A stretch of DNA of 64,000 bases from Agrobacterium tumefaciens (GTDB lineage: Bacteria; Pseudomonadota; Alphaproteobacteria; Rhizobiales; Rhizobiaceae). The notes beneath the pieces are model-generated. The model saw nothing but the letters and a program-made list of their open reading frames with translations, did not search any database and had not been told where the DNA came from. How positions within the stretch are numbered: the stretch's first letter is position 1; the number at the start of each line of letters is the position of its first letter. The stretch covers positions 496,001 through 560,000 of the forward strand of contig NZ_CP115843.1 of NCBI RefSeq assembly GCF_013318015.2, given 5' to 3'. Shown in pieces: positions 7,965 through 16,188 of this stretch. Both the position numbers and the translations under genes were made by a program.

Positions 7965-10361
7965 ATGCGACCCATCAAGGACATTTTGGAAACCATGGAA
8001 TATGGACCTTCCCCCGAAGCCAATGGTGATGTGAAACAGTGGCTCGACGCGCATGGACGCTCGTTTGGACATTATATCAACGGCCGGTTCGTTTCTCCCG
8101 AGGGCCGCGAGACCATTTCCGTGTCAAACCCCGCAAACGGGGATAAGCTGGCGGAAATCATTCGCGGCAATGAGGAAGACGTCGATCAGGCGGTCAAGGC
8201 CGCCCGCACGGCCTTCGCAAAATGGTCGAAGCTGTCGGGTCACGAGCGCGCTCGTTACCTCTATGCTATTGCCCGACATGTACAGAAGCGCGAGCGCTTC
8301 CTGTCCGTTCTGGAAACGATGGATAACGGCAAGCCGGTTCGCGAAACACGCGATATCGACATCCCACTCGTCGCCCGCCATTTTTACCATCACGCCGGAT
8401 GGGCCGAAATGGTGGAAGACGAGTTCCGTGGTTTCTCGCCGGTCGGTGTTTGCGGTCAGGTGATCCCGTGGAATTTCCCTCTGCTGATGCTGGCCTGGAA
8501 GATTGCGCCGGCGCTTGCTGCCGGCAATACCGTGGTACTTAAGCCTGCAGACCTGACACCGCTGACCGCTGTCGCCTTTGCGGAAATCTGCCACGAGGTC
8601 GGCCTTCCCGCCGGTGTCGTCAACATCGTGCAGGGCGATGGCTCGACAGGCGCTGCAATCTGCGGCCATGACGGCATCGACAAGGTTGCCTTCACCGGCT
8701 CCACTAAGGTCGGTCGCGTTATTCGCGAGCAGATTGCTGGTTCGGGCAAAAAGCTGTCGCTGGAACTGGGCGGCAAGTCACCATTCATCGTTTTCGAGGA
8801 TGCAGATCTCGATGCGGCGGTTGAAGGTGTTGTTGACGCGATCTGGTTCAATCAGGGCGAAGTCTGCTGCGCCGGTTCCCGCCTGCTGGTGCAGGAAGGT
8901 ATTGCCGATAAATTTTATGCACGGCTGAAAAAGCGGTTGGAAACCCTGCGGGTCGGCGATCCGCTCGACAAGTCGACCGATGTCGGCGCGATTGTTTCGG
9001 CCACGCAGGTGAAACGCATCACGGATCTGGTACGCAAGGGCGTGGAAGAGGGCGGTGAACTCTGGCAGAGTTCCAACCCGTTGCCGACCACCGGCAATTA
9101 CGTCGCTCCCGGCTTCTTCACCGAAGTCGATCAGGCATCGACGGTTTGCCAGGTGGAAATCTTTGGCCCGATCGCCGCGGCGACCACCTTCCGCACGCCG
9201 GATGAAGCTGTTTCGCTGGCCAACAACACCCGTTACGGCCTCGCCGCCTCCATCTGGTCGGAAAACATCAATGTAGCGCTTGATCTGGCCGCCCGCGTCA
9301 AGGCAGGCGTGGTCTGGATCAACTGCACCAACATGCTCGATGCCGGTGCAGGTTTTGGCGGCTACCGCGAAAGTGGCTTCGGTCGCGAAGGTGCGCGCGA
9401 GGGGCTTTACGAATATCTGGCGGCAGACTGGGAAAAGAGCCTGCCGGTGACAAAGCCCGCTGAAGCCTTCACGCCATCTGCATTGCCGAACGCTGACAGC
9501 AAGATGGCGATCGATGGCCTTGATCGAACCATGAAGAACTATATCGGCGGCAAGCAAGCCCGCCCCGACGGTGGCTACAGTTATTCGGTGACCGGCAAGG
9601 GCAACGCCGTGATTGGCATGGCCGGAATAGGCAGCCGCAAGGACATCCGCAATGCTGTGGAAGCAGCGTCCAAGGCAGGCAGCTGGAGTTCCGCAACCGC
9701 CCATAACCGTGCTCAAGTGCTCTATTATCTTGCAGAGAACCTCGATGCACGGCGTGACGAATTTGTCGCCCGCATCATCGATAGCACCGGTGTCAGCGAA
9801 AAGAAGGCGAAGGACGAAGTCGACGCATCTCTGCGCCGTATTTCCTATTATGCCGCCCAGGCAGACAAGTTCGATGGCGCCGTGCACTCCACCAAGTCAC
9901 GTCACGTCACGCTTGCCATGAACGAGCCCTGGGGCATCGTCGGGATCGTTTGCCCCGATGAGGCACCCCTCCTGTCGCTGGTGTCGCTGGTGCTGCCTGC
10001 AATCGCCATGGGCAATCGCGTTGTGGTGGTCCCGTCGTCTCGCCATCCATTGATCGCCGGTGATTTCTACCAGGTGCTGGACACGTCGGATATGCCCGGC
10101 GGGGTCATCAACATTGTGACCGGCGAAAGCGATCTGCTTGCAAAGACACTCGCCGAGCATGATGACGTTGCGGCTGTCTGGTATTTCGGCTCGACCGAGG
10201 GAAGCACGATGGTCGAGCGTGCTTCTGCAGGCAACCTGAAGGCCACCTGGGTCAATAATGGCCGTCAGCCCGATTGGCTAAATCGCACCGAAGCGCAGGG
10301 TCGTGATTATCTGCGCAGGGCGATCCAGGTGAAGAACATTTGGGTGCCATACGGAGCCTGA
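7965..10361 (+). CDS. Long aldehyde dehydrogenase with a truncated second ALDH domain
   Basis: 798 aa, against about 490 for a normal aldehyde dehydrogenase. Residues about 35-490 form a complete ALDH domain with the cofactor motif FTGSTKVG, the catalytic Glu in ELGGKSP and the catalytic Cys in GEVCCAGSR. Residues about 520-798 repeat only the N-terminal NAD-binding half of an ALDH (IGGKQARP, EPWGIVGIVCP) and lack a catalytic Cys. Behind deoC, it most likely oxidises acetaldehyde to acetate with NAD, which removes the toxic product. It follows deoC by 11 bases and ends the operon before a terminator. Confidence 0.88.
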   Translation: MRPIKDILETMEYGPSPEANGDVKQWLDAHGRSFGHYINGRFVSPEGRETISVSNPANGDKLAEIIRGNEEDVDQAVKAARTAFAKWSKLSGHERARYLYAIARHVQKRERFLSVLETMDNGKPVRETRDIDIPLVARHFYHHAGWAEMVEDEFRGFSPVGVCGQVIPWNFPLLMLAWKIAPALAAGNTVVLKPADLTPLTAVAFAEICHEVGLPAGVVNIVQGDGSTGAAICGHDGIDKVAFTGSTKVGRVIREQIAGSGKKLSLELGGKSPFIVFEDADLDAAVEGVVDAIWFNQGEVCCAGSRLLVQEGIADKFYARLKKRLETLRVGDPLDKSTDVGAIVSATQVKRITDLVRKGVEEGGELWQSSNPLPTTGNYVAPGFFTEVDQASTVCQVEIFGPIAAATTFRTPDEAVSLANNTRYGLAASIWSENINVALDLAARVKAGVVWINCTNMLDAGAGFGGYRESGFGREGAREGLYEYLAADWEKSLPVTKPAEAFTPSALPNADSKMAIDGLDRTMKNYIGGKQARPDGGYSYSVTGKGNAVIGMAGIGSRKDIRNAVEAASKAGSWSSATAHNRAQVLYYLAENLDARRDEFVARIIDSTGVSEKKAKDEVDASLRRISYYAAQADKFDGAVHSTKSRHVTLAMNEPWGIVGIVCPDEAPLLSLVSLVLPAIAMGNRVVVVPSSRHPLIAGDFYQVLDTSDMPGGVINIVTGESDLLAKTLAEHDDVAAVWYFGSTEGSTMVERASAGNLKATWVNNGRQPDWLNRTEAQGRDYLRRAIQVKNIWVPYGA

Positions 10362-10398
10362 CCGGCATTGTGCACGGGCGACAACTGACAAAATGGCT

Positions 10399-10429
10399 TA
10401 CGGAGGCCAACGGTCTCCGTAGGTTTTTT
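10399..10429 (+). terminator. Intrinsic terminator of the pentose operon
   Basis: TACGGAG at 10399-10405 pairs perfectly with CTCCGTA at 10415-10421 around a 9-base loop, followed by a run of six T at 10424-10429. It starts 38 bases after the aldehyde dehydrogenase stop and ends the plus-strand operon. Confidence 0.85.
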
Positions 10430-10514
10430 GAGTTATACTAATTGCTGCAACCGCATCTTTGCCCTGTTGGTCAACCTGGGAAAGTCATTGGCGCAACTTC
10501 TGGGTTTCGAGCGG

Positions 10515-10712
10515 AACGAGGGACTGCGCTTCAGCGACTTGCCGGTTTCCGGCGGATCGGCGATGACGCCAGTGAAAATTGATGTTCCAGCGCCAGTCTG
10601 AGCGAGGCTGGCGAGGGGCGGCTGATCAAGTCCCGCCTTGACGACCCCACCGTCGGAAATCACCAGGACACGCGCTCCGAGCTTGGACTTGAGCTTTGAA
10701 AGCCTTGCGCTG
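10515..10712 (-). pseudogene. Remnant of an iron-containing alcohol dehydrogenase (N-terminal part)
   Basis: In the minus strand a stretch reads CSARLSKLKSKLGARVLVIS, then DGGVVKAGL, then TGVIADPPE. This is the N-terminal NAD-binding pattern of iron-containing alcohol dehydrogenases. A second fragment (VAEAQSL), the next conserved helix, follows in another frame. The GGGSSMD region and all iron-binding histidines are missing. It is a truncated, frameshifted relic between two operon ends. The family call rests on motif recognition only. Confidence 0.55.
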
Positions 10713-10714
10713 CA

Positions 10715-10744
10715 GCCCGTCCCGCAATTATCTGCGGGACGGGC
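10715..10744 (-). terminator. Strong hairpin downstream of the nitrilase operon
   Basis: GCCCGTCCCGCA at 10715-10726 pairs perfectly with TGCGGGACGGGC at 10733-10744 around the loop ATTATC. It lies 32 bases past the nitrilase stop on the minus strand. No T-run follows, so it may act as a 3'-end stabiliser or with Rho rather than as a classical intrinsic terminator. Confidence 0.6.
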
Positions 10745-10775
10745 GTGAACGTGAATGTCAACATTGTGCCGACTT

Positions 10776-12515
10776 TTACTGATGCCATTTGACGAGAGGC
10801 TGATAGTGATGCGGCTGACGCATGACGACCAGGTCTTTTCGCCGGACGATGTTCGTCGGATATGGCGTGTCGAGATTGGTGGTATCGACAGCCGCAGCGG
10901 CAATCCCCTCCTCATCCAGAATCGCCGATTCCTGACGTGGAAAAGCAAAGGAATCCGGCCCGAATACCGCACTCTTGCCCAGATAACCCTTTTCCTGGTC
11001 CAGCACATTGGCGAAGGCGAAATAGACGTTGTTCTCGCCGCCGCGAACGCGAAGCGCATGCCAGTGGTAGGGATCGGCGCCCTTTGGGATCGGATAGTTG
11101 TGCGGGATTTTCGTACCGCCATGGCTGCCGGTGAAGGTGCCGGCGATCGCCGAAGGGCAGGCAACAAGATCGCATCCCATGAGTGAAAGCGAACGGATGG
11201 CTTCCGGATAAAGCGCGTCGTGGCCAATCGCCAGGCCCACCCGGCCAATGGCAAGGTCGTAGATTTTCCATTCGTCGCCGGCCGTTGCCCAACTGTCGGC
11301 GACGCCCAGATGCGTCTTGCGATAGCTGCCCACCAGCCCCTCGGGCCCTGCAAGCACCACGCTGTTATAGATCCTGTCTTCGTCCGCTTCGGCAAATCCG
11401 GCGACGAGATAAAAGCCGAGCTTCATGGCCAGACGAACGAAGGCGGATACGGTGGGACCAGACAGCGGCTCCGCCCGCGTTTGCGGGGCCTCAAGTCCGG
11501 TCAGCGACAGTTCCGGGAACACCAGAATGTCCGGCGCCGTTGTCGCCTTAGCCTCGTTTGCGAGCCTTGTTATGTGGGCAATATTGTCTGCAATGACCGA
11601 GGTTGGCGCGAACTGGGCAACGGCTGCACGCGATCTGCGTCCGCGCGGGATTGGCTGATAGCCATAGAGGCGGAAATAATCGCCAGGGTTCCAGGTGAAA
11701 CTGTTGGTCATCATGTTCATGTAGAGCTCGGGCCGGCGCGTCTTGAAGACCGGTTCGCTTAAGACCTCGCGGCGACGGGCACGGGCAAGATCGACCTTGC
11801 CATAGGCAATTCCGTCGCCTGTGTCGATGGATGCGGCAACCGTTCCGTCGGGCTCGATCAGGCAACTTCCCCCGGAAAACTGCACGGTTCTTTCCAGACC
11901 CCACCGATTACTTTCGATGACATAGCAGGCATTTTCGAAGGCGCGGTTGATCCAGTAGGGAGCGGGCGCGCGCTCCTGCAGCCAGTTGGAGATGTGGCAT
12001 ATGATGTCGGCACCGGCCAGAGCCTCCAGCCGCGCCGTCTCGAAGAAGTGCAGATCCATGCACACCAGCATTGAAATCCGTCCGATCTCCGTTTCGAAGA
12101 CCTCGTGCACGATGTCGCCATTTGCGGCCCATTTTGGCTCGGCGATATAGGGATGCGACTTGCGGTGCCGACCAACGATGCCATCCGGACCGATCAGAAC
12201 TGCCGTATTGTAATAGAGATCGCTCGCCGGATCGACTTCCGGCATGCCGACGACGATGTAGCAGCGGTGTTTGCGGGCAATCGCCTGGAAAACATCGGTG
12301 GTCGGTCCGGGGATCGCCTCGACGAAGGGCTTCACTTCGGCCCTGTCGAACCAGCAATAGCCTGTCGTCCCCATTTCGGGGGTGACGATCAGGCGGGCGC
12401 CGGCCTGCGCCGCTTCCTCGCAAAGGGCGCTCAGCCGGCTGATATTGCGCGCCTTTTCGAACATGGTCGGTTCGAACTGGATAGCGGCGGCGGTGTAGCT
12501 CTGTGTCGGTGTCAT
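10776..12515 (-). CDS. Tandem-domain nitrilase superfamily amidohydrolase
   Basis: 579 aa, two carbon-nitrogen hydrolase domains in one chain. Domain 1 (about 1-290) has the full Glu-Lys-Cys triad: E47 in TPEMG, K119 in RHRKSHP and C152 in LVCMDLHF. Domain 2 (about 295-579) keeps the Glu (FPELSLTG) and Lys (YRKTHLG), but the expected Cys position reads LAIGHDALYPEA, so the nucleophile is lost. Such enzymes hydrolyse nitriles, aliphatic amides or carbamoyl compounds in the cytoplasm. The chosen ATG (12515) has GGGA 7 bases upstream; a start 4 codons earlier is possible. As last gene of the Ami/Urt-type operon, it presumably degrades what the transporter imports. The substrate is unknown. Confidence 0.87.
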   Translation of the reverse strand: MTPTQSYTAAAIQFEPTMFEKARNISRLSALCEEAAQAGARLIVTPEMGTTGYCWFDRAEVKPFVEAIPGPTTDVFQAIARKHRCYIVVGMPEVDPASDLYYNTAVLIGPDGIVGRHRKSHPYIAEPKWAANGDIVHEVFETEIGRISMLVCMDLHFFETARLEALAGADIICHISNWLQERAPAPYWINRAFENACYVIESNRWGLERTVQFSGGSCLIEPDGTVAASIDTGDGIAYGKVDLARARRREVLSEPVFKTRRPELYMNMMTNSFTWNPGDYFRLYGYQPIPRGRRSRAAVAQFAPTSVIADNIAHITRLANEAKATTAPDILVFPELSLTGLEAPQTRAEPLSGPTVSAFVRLAMKLGFYLVAGFAEADEDRIYNSVVLAGPEGLVGSYRKTHLGVADSWATAGDEWKIYDLAIGRVGLAIGHDALYPEAIRSLSLMGCDLVACPSAIAGTFTGSHGGTKIPHNYPIPKGADPYHWHALRVRGGENNVYFAFANVLDQEKGYLGKSAVFGPDSFAFPRQESAILDEEGIAAAAVDTTNLDTPYPTNIVRRKDLVVMRQPHHYQPLVKWHQ

Positions 12516-12551
12516 GATTGTTCCCATTGTCTTATGAAAGGATGCGTCTTT

Positions 12552-13247
12552 TCAAACAGCCATATGCCTATGAACCAGCGCGTCGGAGAGCGCGTCGATG
12601 GCGCCGGCCGCGACCACACCTCCCTTCTCCAGCATGGCGAAGTGGTGAGAGGCATGCCGCGCAAATGCAACGTTCTGCTCGACGAGGATGATCGTCATGC
12701 CGATCTCGCGATTGAGCCGGATGATGATCTTTTCAATCTCCTCGACGATCGAGGGCTGGATGCCTTCATTGGGTTCATCGAGAAGCAGTACCTTCGGATC
12801 CGCGGCCAGTGCGCGGGCGATGGCGAGCTGCTGTTGCTGGCCGCCCGAAAGCACACCGCCCGGCCGATCGAGGTTGGCCATCAGGTATGGAAAAAGCTCC
12901 GGCACCAGTGCCGGAATTTCGCGTTTGCGATCGGTGCGCGCAAAGGCGCCCATCAGGATGTTCTCGCGGATGGTGAAATCGGGAATGATCTCCCGGCCCT
13001 GGGGGACGTAGGCGATCCCGGCCCGTGCCCTCATATGCGTCGAAGATGAGCCTATGTCTTTCCCCTGCAGATGCATCTCGCCCGTCATACGGTCGGTCAG
13101 CGCCATCAGGGTTTTCAACAGGGTCGTCTTGCCGGTACCGTTGCGGCCAAGAATGCTGGTTACCTTTCCCGCCGGGATATCAAGCGTGACGCCGTGCAGG
13201 ATATGGCTGCGGCCGTAGTAGCTGTGTACGTTTTTCAATGTCAGCAT
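12552..13247 (-). CDS. urtE: ABC transporter ATP-binding protein, UrtE type
   Basis: 231 aa, branched-chain-amino-acid/urea class ATPase (LivF/UrtE). Walker A is GRNGTGKTT (about 34-42), the signature is LSGGQQQQLAIARAL (about 134-148) and Walker B is LLLDEPNEGIQPS. The NEGIQPSIVEEI stretch is typical of UrtE. Its start codon overlaps the urtD stop (TGATG), so the two ATPases are translationally coupled. The nitrilase gene follows after 36 bases. It is named after its closest family; the cargo may be an amide rather than urea. Confidence 0.88.
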   Translation of the reverse strand: MLTLKNVHSYYGRSHILHGVTLDIPAGKVTSILGRNGTGKTTLLKTLMALTDRMTGEMHLQGKDIGSSSTHMRARAGIAYVPQGREIIPDFTIRENILMGAFARTDRKREIPALVPELFPYLMANLDRPGGVLSGGQQQQLAIARALAADPKVLLLDEPNEGIQPSIVEEIEKIIIRLNREIGMTIILVEQNVAFARHASHHFAMLEKGGVVAAGAIDALSDALVHRHMAV

Positions 13248-13996
13248 CAGGATATTCCTTTCGAACCGAGATAGGCCTCGCGGACCTTCGGATTGCTCTC
13301 GATATCCCCGACGCTTCCTTCGGCGAGCACCTCTCCCAGATGCAGAACGGTGATGCGTTCGGCGATTTCACGGACGAACCCCATGTCGTGCTCGACGACG
13401 AGGATGGTGTGGCGGCCTTTGAGATTTTTGATGATCTGGGCCGTCTTGCGGGTTTCGGCCTGGGTCATGCCCGCCGTCGGCTCGTCCAGCAGAACAACCT
13501 TGGGATCCTGGACGATGAGCATGCCCAGTTCCAGCCATTGCGTCTGGCCATGACTGAGATAAGCCGCAGTCACATTCTCCTCCGCTTCGAGGCCGGTGAG
13601 GGCGAGTACCTCATCGACGCGTTTGGCTTCGGCGCGTGAAAATCCAAACCGGAGATTGGCAAACACCGATGGATTGCGGCAATTGGCGACCTCCAGATTC
13701 TGCCGCACGGTGAGATCGCGAAAAATGCTGGGGATCTGGAATTTTCGACCGATCCCGGCGCGGGCGATCTTGTGTTCCGGCCAGTTGGTGATGTCTGTGT
13801 CGTAGACGAAGACCCTGCCTTTTGTGCTGCGGGTCTTGCCGCTGACCAGGTCCATCAAAGTTGTCTTTCCGGCGCCATTTGCGCCGAGCAACACACGCAA
13901 CTCGCCATCGCGAACGGTAATGCTGACATTGTTGACGGCTCTGAATCCGCCAAAATCGACGCTGAGACCGTCGATGGTCAATGCGATTGCACTCAT
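13247..13996 (-). CDS. urtD: ABC transporter ATP-binding protein, UrtD type
   Basis: 249 aa, LivG/UrtD class ATPase. Walker A is GANGAGKTT, the signature region is degenerate (LSHGQTQWLELGM, characteristic of UrtD) and Walker B is VVLLDEPTAGMT. The start is ATG 13996, with a single base between it and the urtC stop; a longer frame reaching 14122 would run into urtC and is rejected. It forms the ATPase pair with the UrtE-type subunit. Confidence 0.88.
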   Translation of the reverse strand: MSAIALTIDGLSVDFGGFRAVNNVSITVRDGELRVLLGANGAGKTTLMDLVSGKTRSTKGRVFVYDTDITNWPEHKIARAGIGRKFQIPSIFRDLTVRQNLEVANCRNPSVFANLRFGFSRAEAKRVDEVLALTGLEAEENVTAAYLSHGQTQWLELGMLIVQDPKVVLLDEPTAGMTQAETRKTAQIIKNLKGRHTILVVEHDMGFVREIAERITVLHLGEVLAEGSVGDIESNPKVREAYLGSKGIS

Positions 13997-13997
13997 A

Positions 13998-15137
13998 TTA
14001 CAATGCCTCGCTTTGTTGCTGTAACGATGAGGATGCCGGGCCTGGTTTGACACGGCGGATAAACTGCCGCAGCACATCGTGCGCGACGCCGCCAAGGCCC
14101 CGCGGCATGAACAGGACGACAAGGACGAAGATGAGGCCGATGATCGCTTTCCAGGCCTCGACCAGCGCTTCGGTCTCGCTGACCTCGGCCTCGATCATGT
14201 TGATCAGGATCGCGCCGATGCAGGCGCCGAGCAGGGAGGAGCGGCCGCCGACGGCAGCCCAGACGACCATCGTCACCGAGAAAGACAGGTCCATGAAGGT
14301 CGGCGAGGCGAACTCCGCGACGACCACATAGAGCATGCCGGCAACGCCGGCGATGCCTGCAGAAATGACAAAGAAGAATACCTGGTAAAGAGAGACGTCG
14401 AAGCCAAGATAGCGGGCGCGAAGCTGATCGTCGCGGATCGCCTGTAGGATCATACCTGCACGGGTCTCCACGATGAGACGCGCGCCGATGAGCGTCAGGG
14501 ACAGGCATGCGGCGCACAGATAATAGGTTGCCCGGCTGTAGGGGTCGAATTCGATGCCGCCGATCGTCAGCCAGCCAAGATCGGTCAGGCCGTTGAAACC
14601 GTTCGTCACCGGTTGCGCATCGACCATGACGAGACGCACAAGCAGAACAAGCGCCAGGGTGATGATCGAGACAAAGACACCGGAAATACGCTTGCGGAAA
14701 ACCAGCATGCCGAGTGCCCCGGCGATCACGACGGGAAGCACGATGCCAAGCACGAGACCCACGGACTGGCTCTGAAACGGAAGCCAGAGGAAGGAGCCCT
14801 TGTTGATACAGCAAAGTTCCGTCGGCGCGCCGGGCTCGGCATTCCACAGCATGAAATCCGGAACCGGCCTGTCGGAGCCCTGTTGCAGACTGGTCAGGCT
14901 CGACAGTTTCAGCGACATGGCGAGCATGTAGGCGCCCAGGCCAAAAAACAGCCCTTGGCCGAGATTGAGAATGCCGGCATATCCCCATGTGAGCGCAATG
15001 GCGACGCCGAGCATGCCGTAGACCAGATATTTCGAAATGCGGTTCAGCCAGAATTCGTCACCGAAAACCGGCGCTGCAAAAATCACCGCGATGAAAAGCA
15101 CATAGGCGGCGATCTGGAATTTTCGTTCGATGCTCAT
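13998..15137 (-). CDS. urtC: ABC transporter permease, UrtC type
   Basis: 379 aa, LivM/UrtC branch. Several membrane segments are visible. The motif TWGYAGILNLGQGLFFGLGA near residues 50-70 and the following PDFMLW segment are characteristic of UrtC. The extended loop between these and the next helix is rich in Cys/Gly and differs from standard UrtC. ATG 15137 starts one base after the urtB stop codon, so the two permeases are coupled. An upstream serine-rich extension to 15254 overlaps urtB and is not used. Confidence 0.87.
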   Translation of the reverse strand: MSIERKFQIAAYVLFIAVIFAAPVFGDEFWLNRISKYLVYGMLGVAIALTWGYAGILNLGQGLFFGLGAYMLAMSLKLSSLTSLQQGSDRPVPDFMLWNAEPGAPTELCCINKGSFLWLPFQSQSVGLVLGIVLPVVIAGALGMLVFRKRISGVFVSIITLALVLLVRLVMVDAQPVTNGFNGLTDLGWLTIGGIEFDPYSRATYYLCAACLSLTLIGARLIVETRAGMILQAIRDDQLRARYLGFDVSLYQVFFFVISAGIAGVAGMLYVVVAEFASPTFMDLSFSVTMVVWAAVGGRSSLLGACIGAILINMIEAEVSETEALVEAWKAIIGLIFVLVVLFMPRGLGGVAHDVLRQFIRRVKPGPASSSLQQQSEAL

Positions 15138-15138
15138 G

Positions 15139-16032
15139 TTAGCGCCCCTTGAACGAGAATAGCCCGCTGGGCTTGACGAGAATGACGAGGATGACGACCC
15201 CGAAGACGACGGCGCGCGCCAGAATGTCGTTCGTTCCAATCGCCACCAGCGCATTGATTTCGCCCAGAAGCCCTGACGACAGGGCCGTGCCGAAAAGGCT
15301 GCCGACCCCGCCGGTCACCACGACCATGAAACCGTCAACGACCATCGTCGTGCCCATGTCGGGGAAAACGGTCTTGAAGCCGGACATCATTACGCCGGCG
15401 ACGCCCGCAAGGCCGGAACCGAAGGCGAAAGTCAGGGCATTGATGCGTTTCACATCGATGCCGCAAGCGGCGGCCATTTTTGGATTACGGATGATGGCGC
15501 GCACCTGCATGCCCGCTGTCGTCCGGTAGAGAATGAACCATGTCGCCAGCGTCAACGTGGCCGTCACCGCGATGATGAAGGTGCGATACGCGTTGATGTC
15601 GGCGCCGGCGAACCTGAAGGTGCCCTGCAGATACGAAGGCACGGCGACGTTTTGCAGTCCGGCTCCCAGGCCCTCGATATGAATGCCGAAAAAGCTGAGG
15701 CCGAATTCGAGCCTTACGGCCTGCTGCAAAAGGATGGCAATGCCCCAGGTGGCAAGAAGCGTGTCGAGCAGGCGGCCGTAAAGCCTGCGCACCACCACCC
15801 GCTCGATCACCAGGCCGAGCAGGGCGGTCACGACAAAAGCCAGGGGAATTGCGAACAGAAGGCCTGTTTTCAGCCAGATGCCCGAGAGGACGGCGACGTA
15901 GGCACCGATCATGACCATTTCGCCGTGGGCCATGTTGATGACGCCCATGGCGCCGTAGGTGATGGCAAGACCGAGTGCCACCAGAAGAAGGATTGAGCCG
16001 AGACTGAGGCCGATAAAGAGAATGTCGAGCAT
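15139..16032 (-). CDS. urtB: ABC transporter permease, UrtB type
   Basis: 297 aa, LivH/UrtB branch, with about eight hydrophobic segments and the family motif LAITYGAMGVINMAHGE at about residues 22-38. The conserved ATPase-contact region is TGGVGSLFG near 238-246. It pairs with the UrtC-type permease to form the channel. It is separated from the binding-protein gene upstream by 156 bases carrying a hairpin, which may allow the binding protein to be made in excess. Confidence 0.88.
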   Translation of the reverse strand: MLDILFIGLSLGSILLLVALGLAITYGAMGVINMAHGEMVMIGAYVAVLSGIWLKTGLLFAIPLAFVVTALLGLVIERVVVRRLYGRLLDTLLATWGIAILLQQAVRLEFGLSFFGIHIEGLGAGLQNVAVPSYLQGTFRFAGADINAYRTFIIAVTATLTLATWFILYRTTAGMQVRAIIRNPKMAAACGIDVKRINALTFAFGSGLAGVAGVMMSGFKTVFPDMGTTMVVDGFMVVVTGGVGSLFGTALSSGLLGEINALVAIGTNDILARAVVFGVVILVILVKPSGLFSFKGR

Positions 16033-16148
16033 AACGCCACCGTTCGTGAGAAGGGCGGATCAGACTTTGTCCTGCTCCTTGCCTGCCCTAAAATCGGGTT
16101 GGCACCGAGCAGAGGAAAAAACGCAGATCCGCCTTGCCGAGACATGAT

Positions 16149-16170
16149 CCCGCCAGGCATGGCTGGCGGG
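16149..16170 (-). other. Intercistronic hairpin between binding protein and permease genes
   Basis: CCCGCCAG at 16149-16156 pairs with CTGGCGGG at 16163-16170 around GCATGG. It lies about 20 bases after the binding-protein stop on the minus strand and has no T-run. Hairpins at this place in ABC operons often stabilise the upstream message for the binding protein or partly stop transcription. That role is inference. Confidence 0.5.
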
Positions 16171-16188
16171 AGGACGCGGAAAGAGGGG

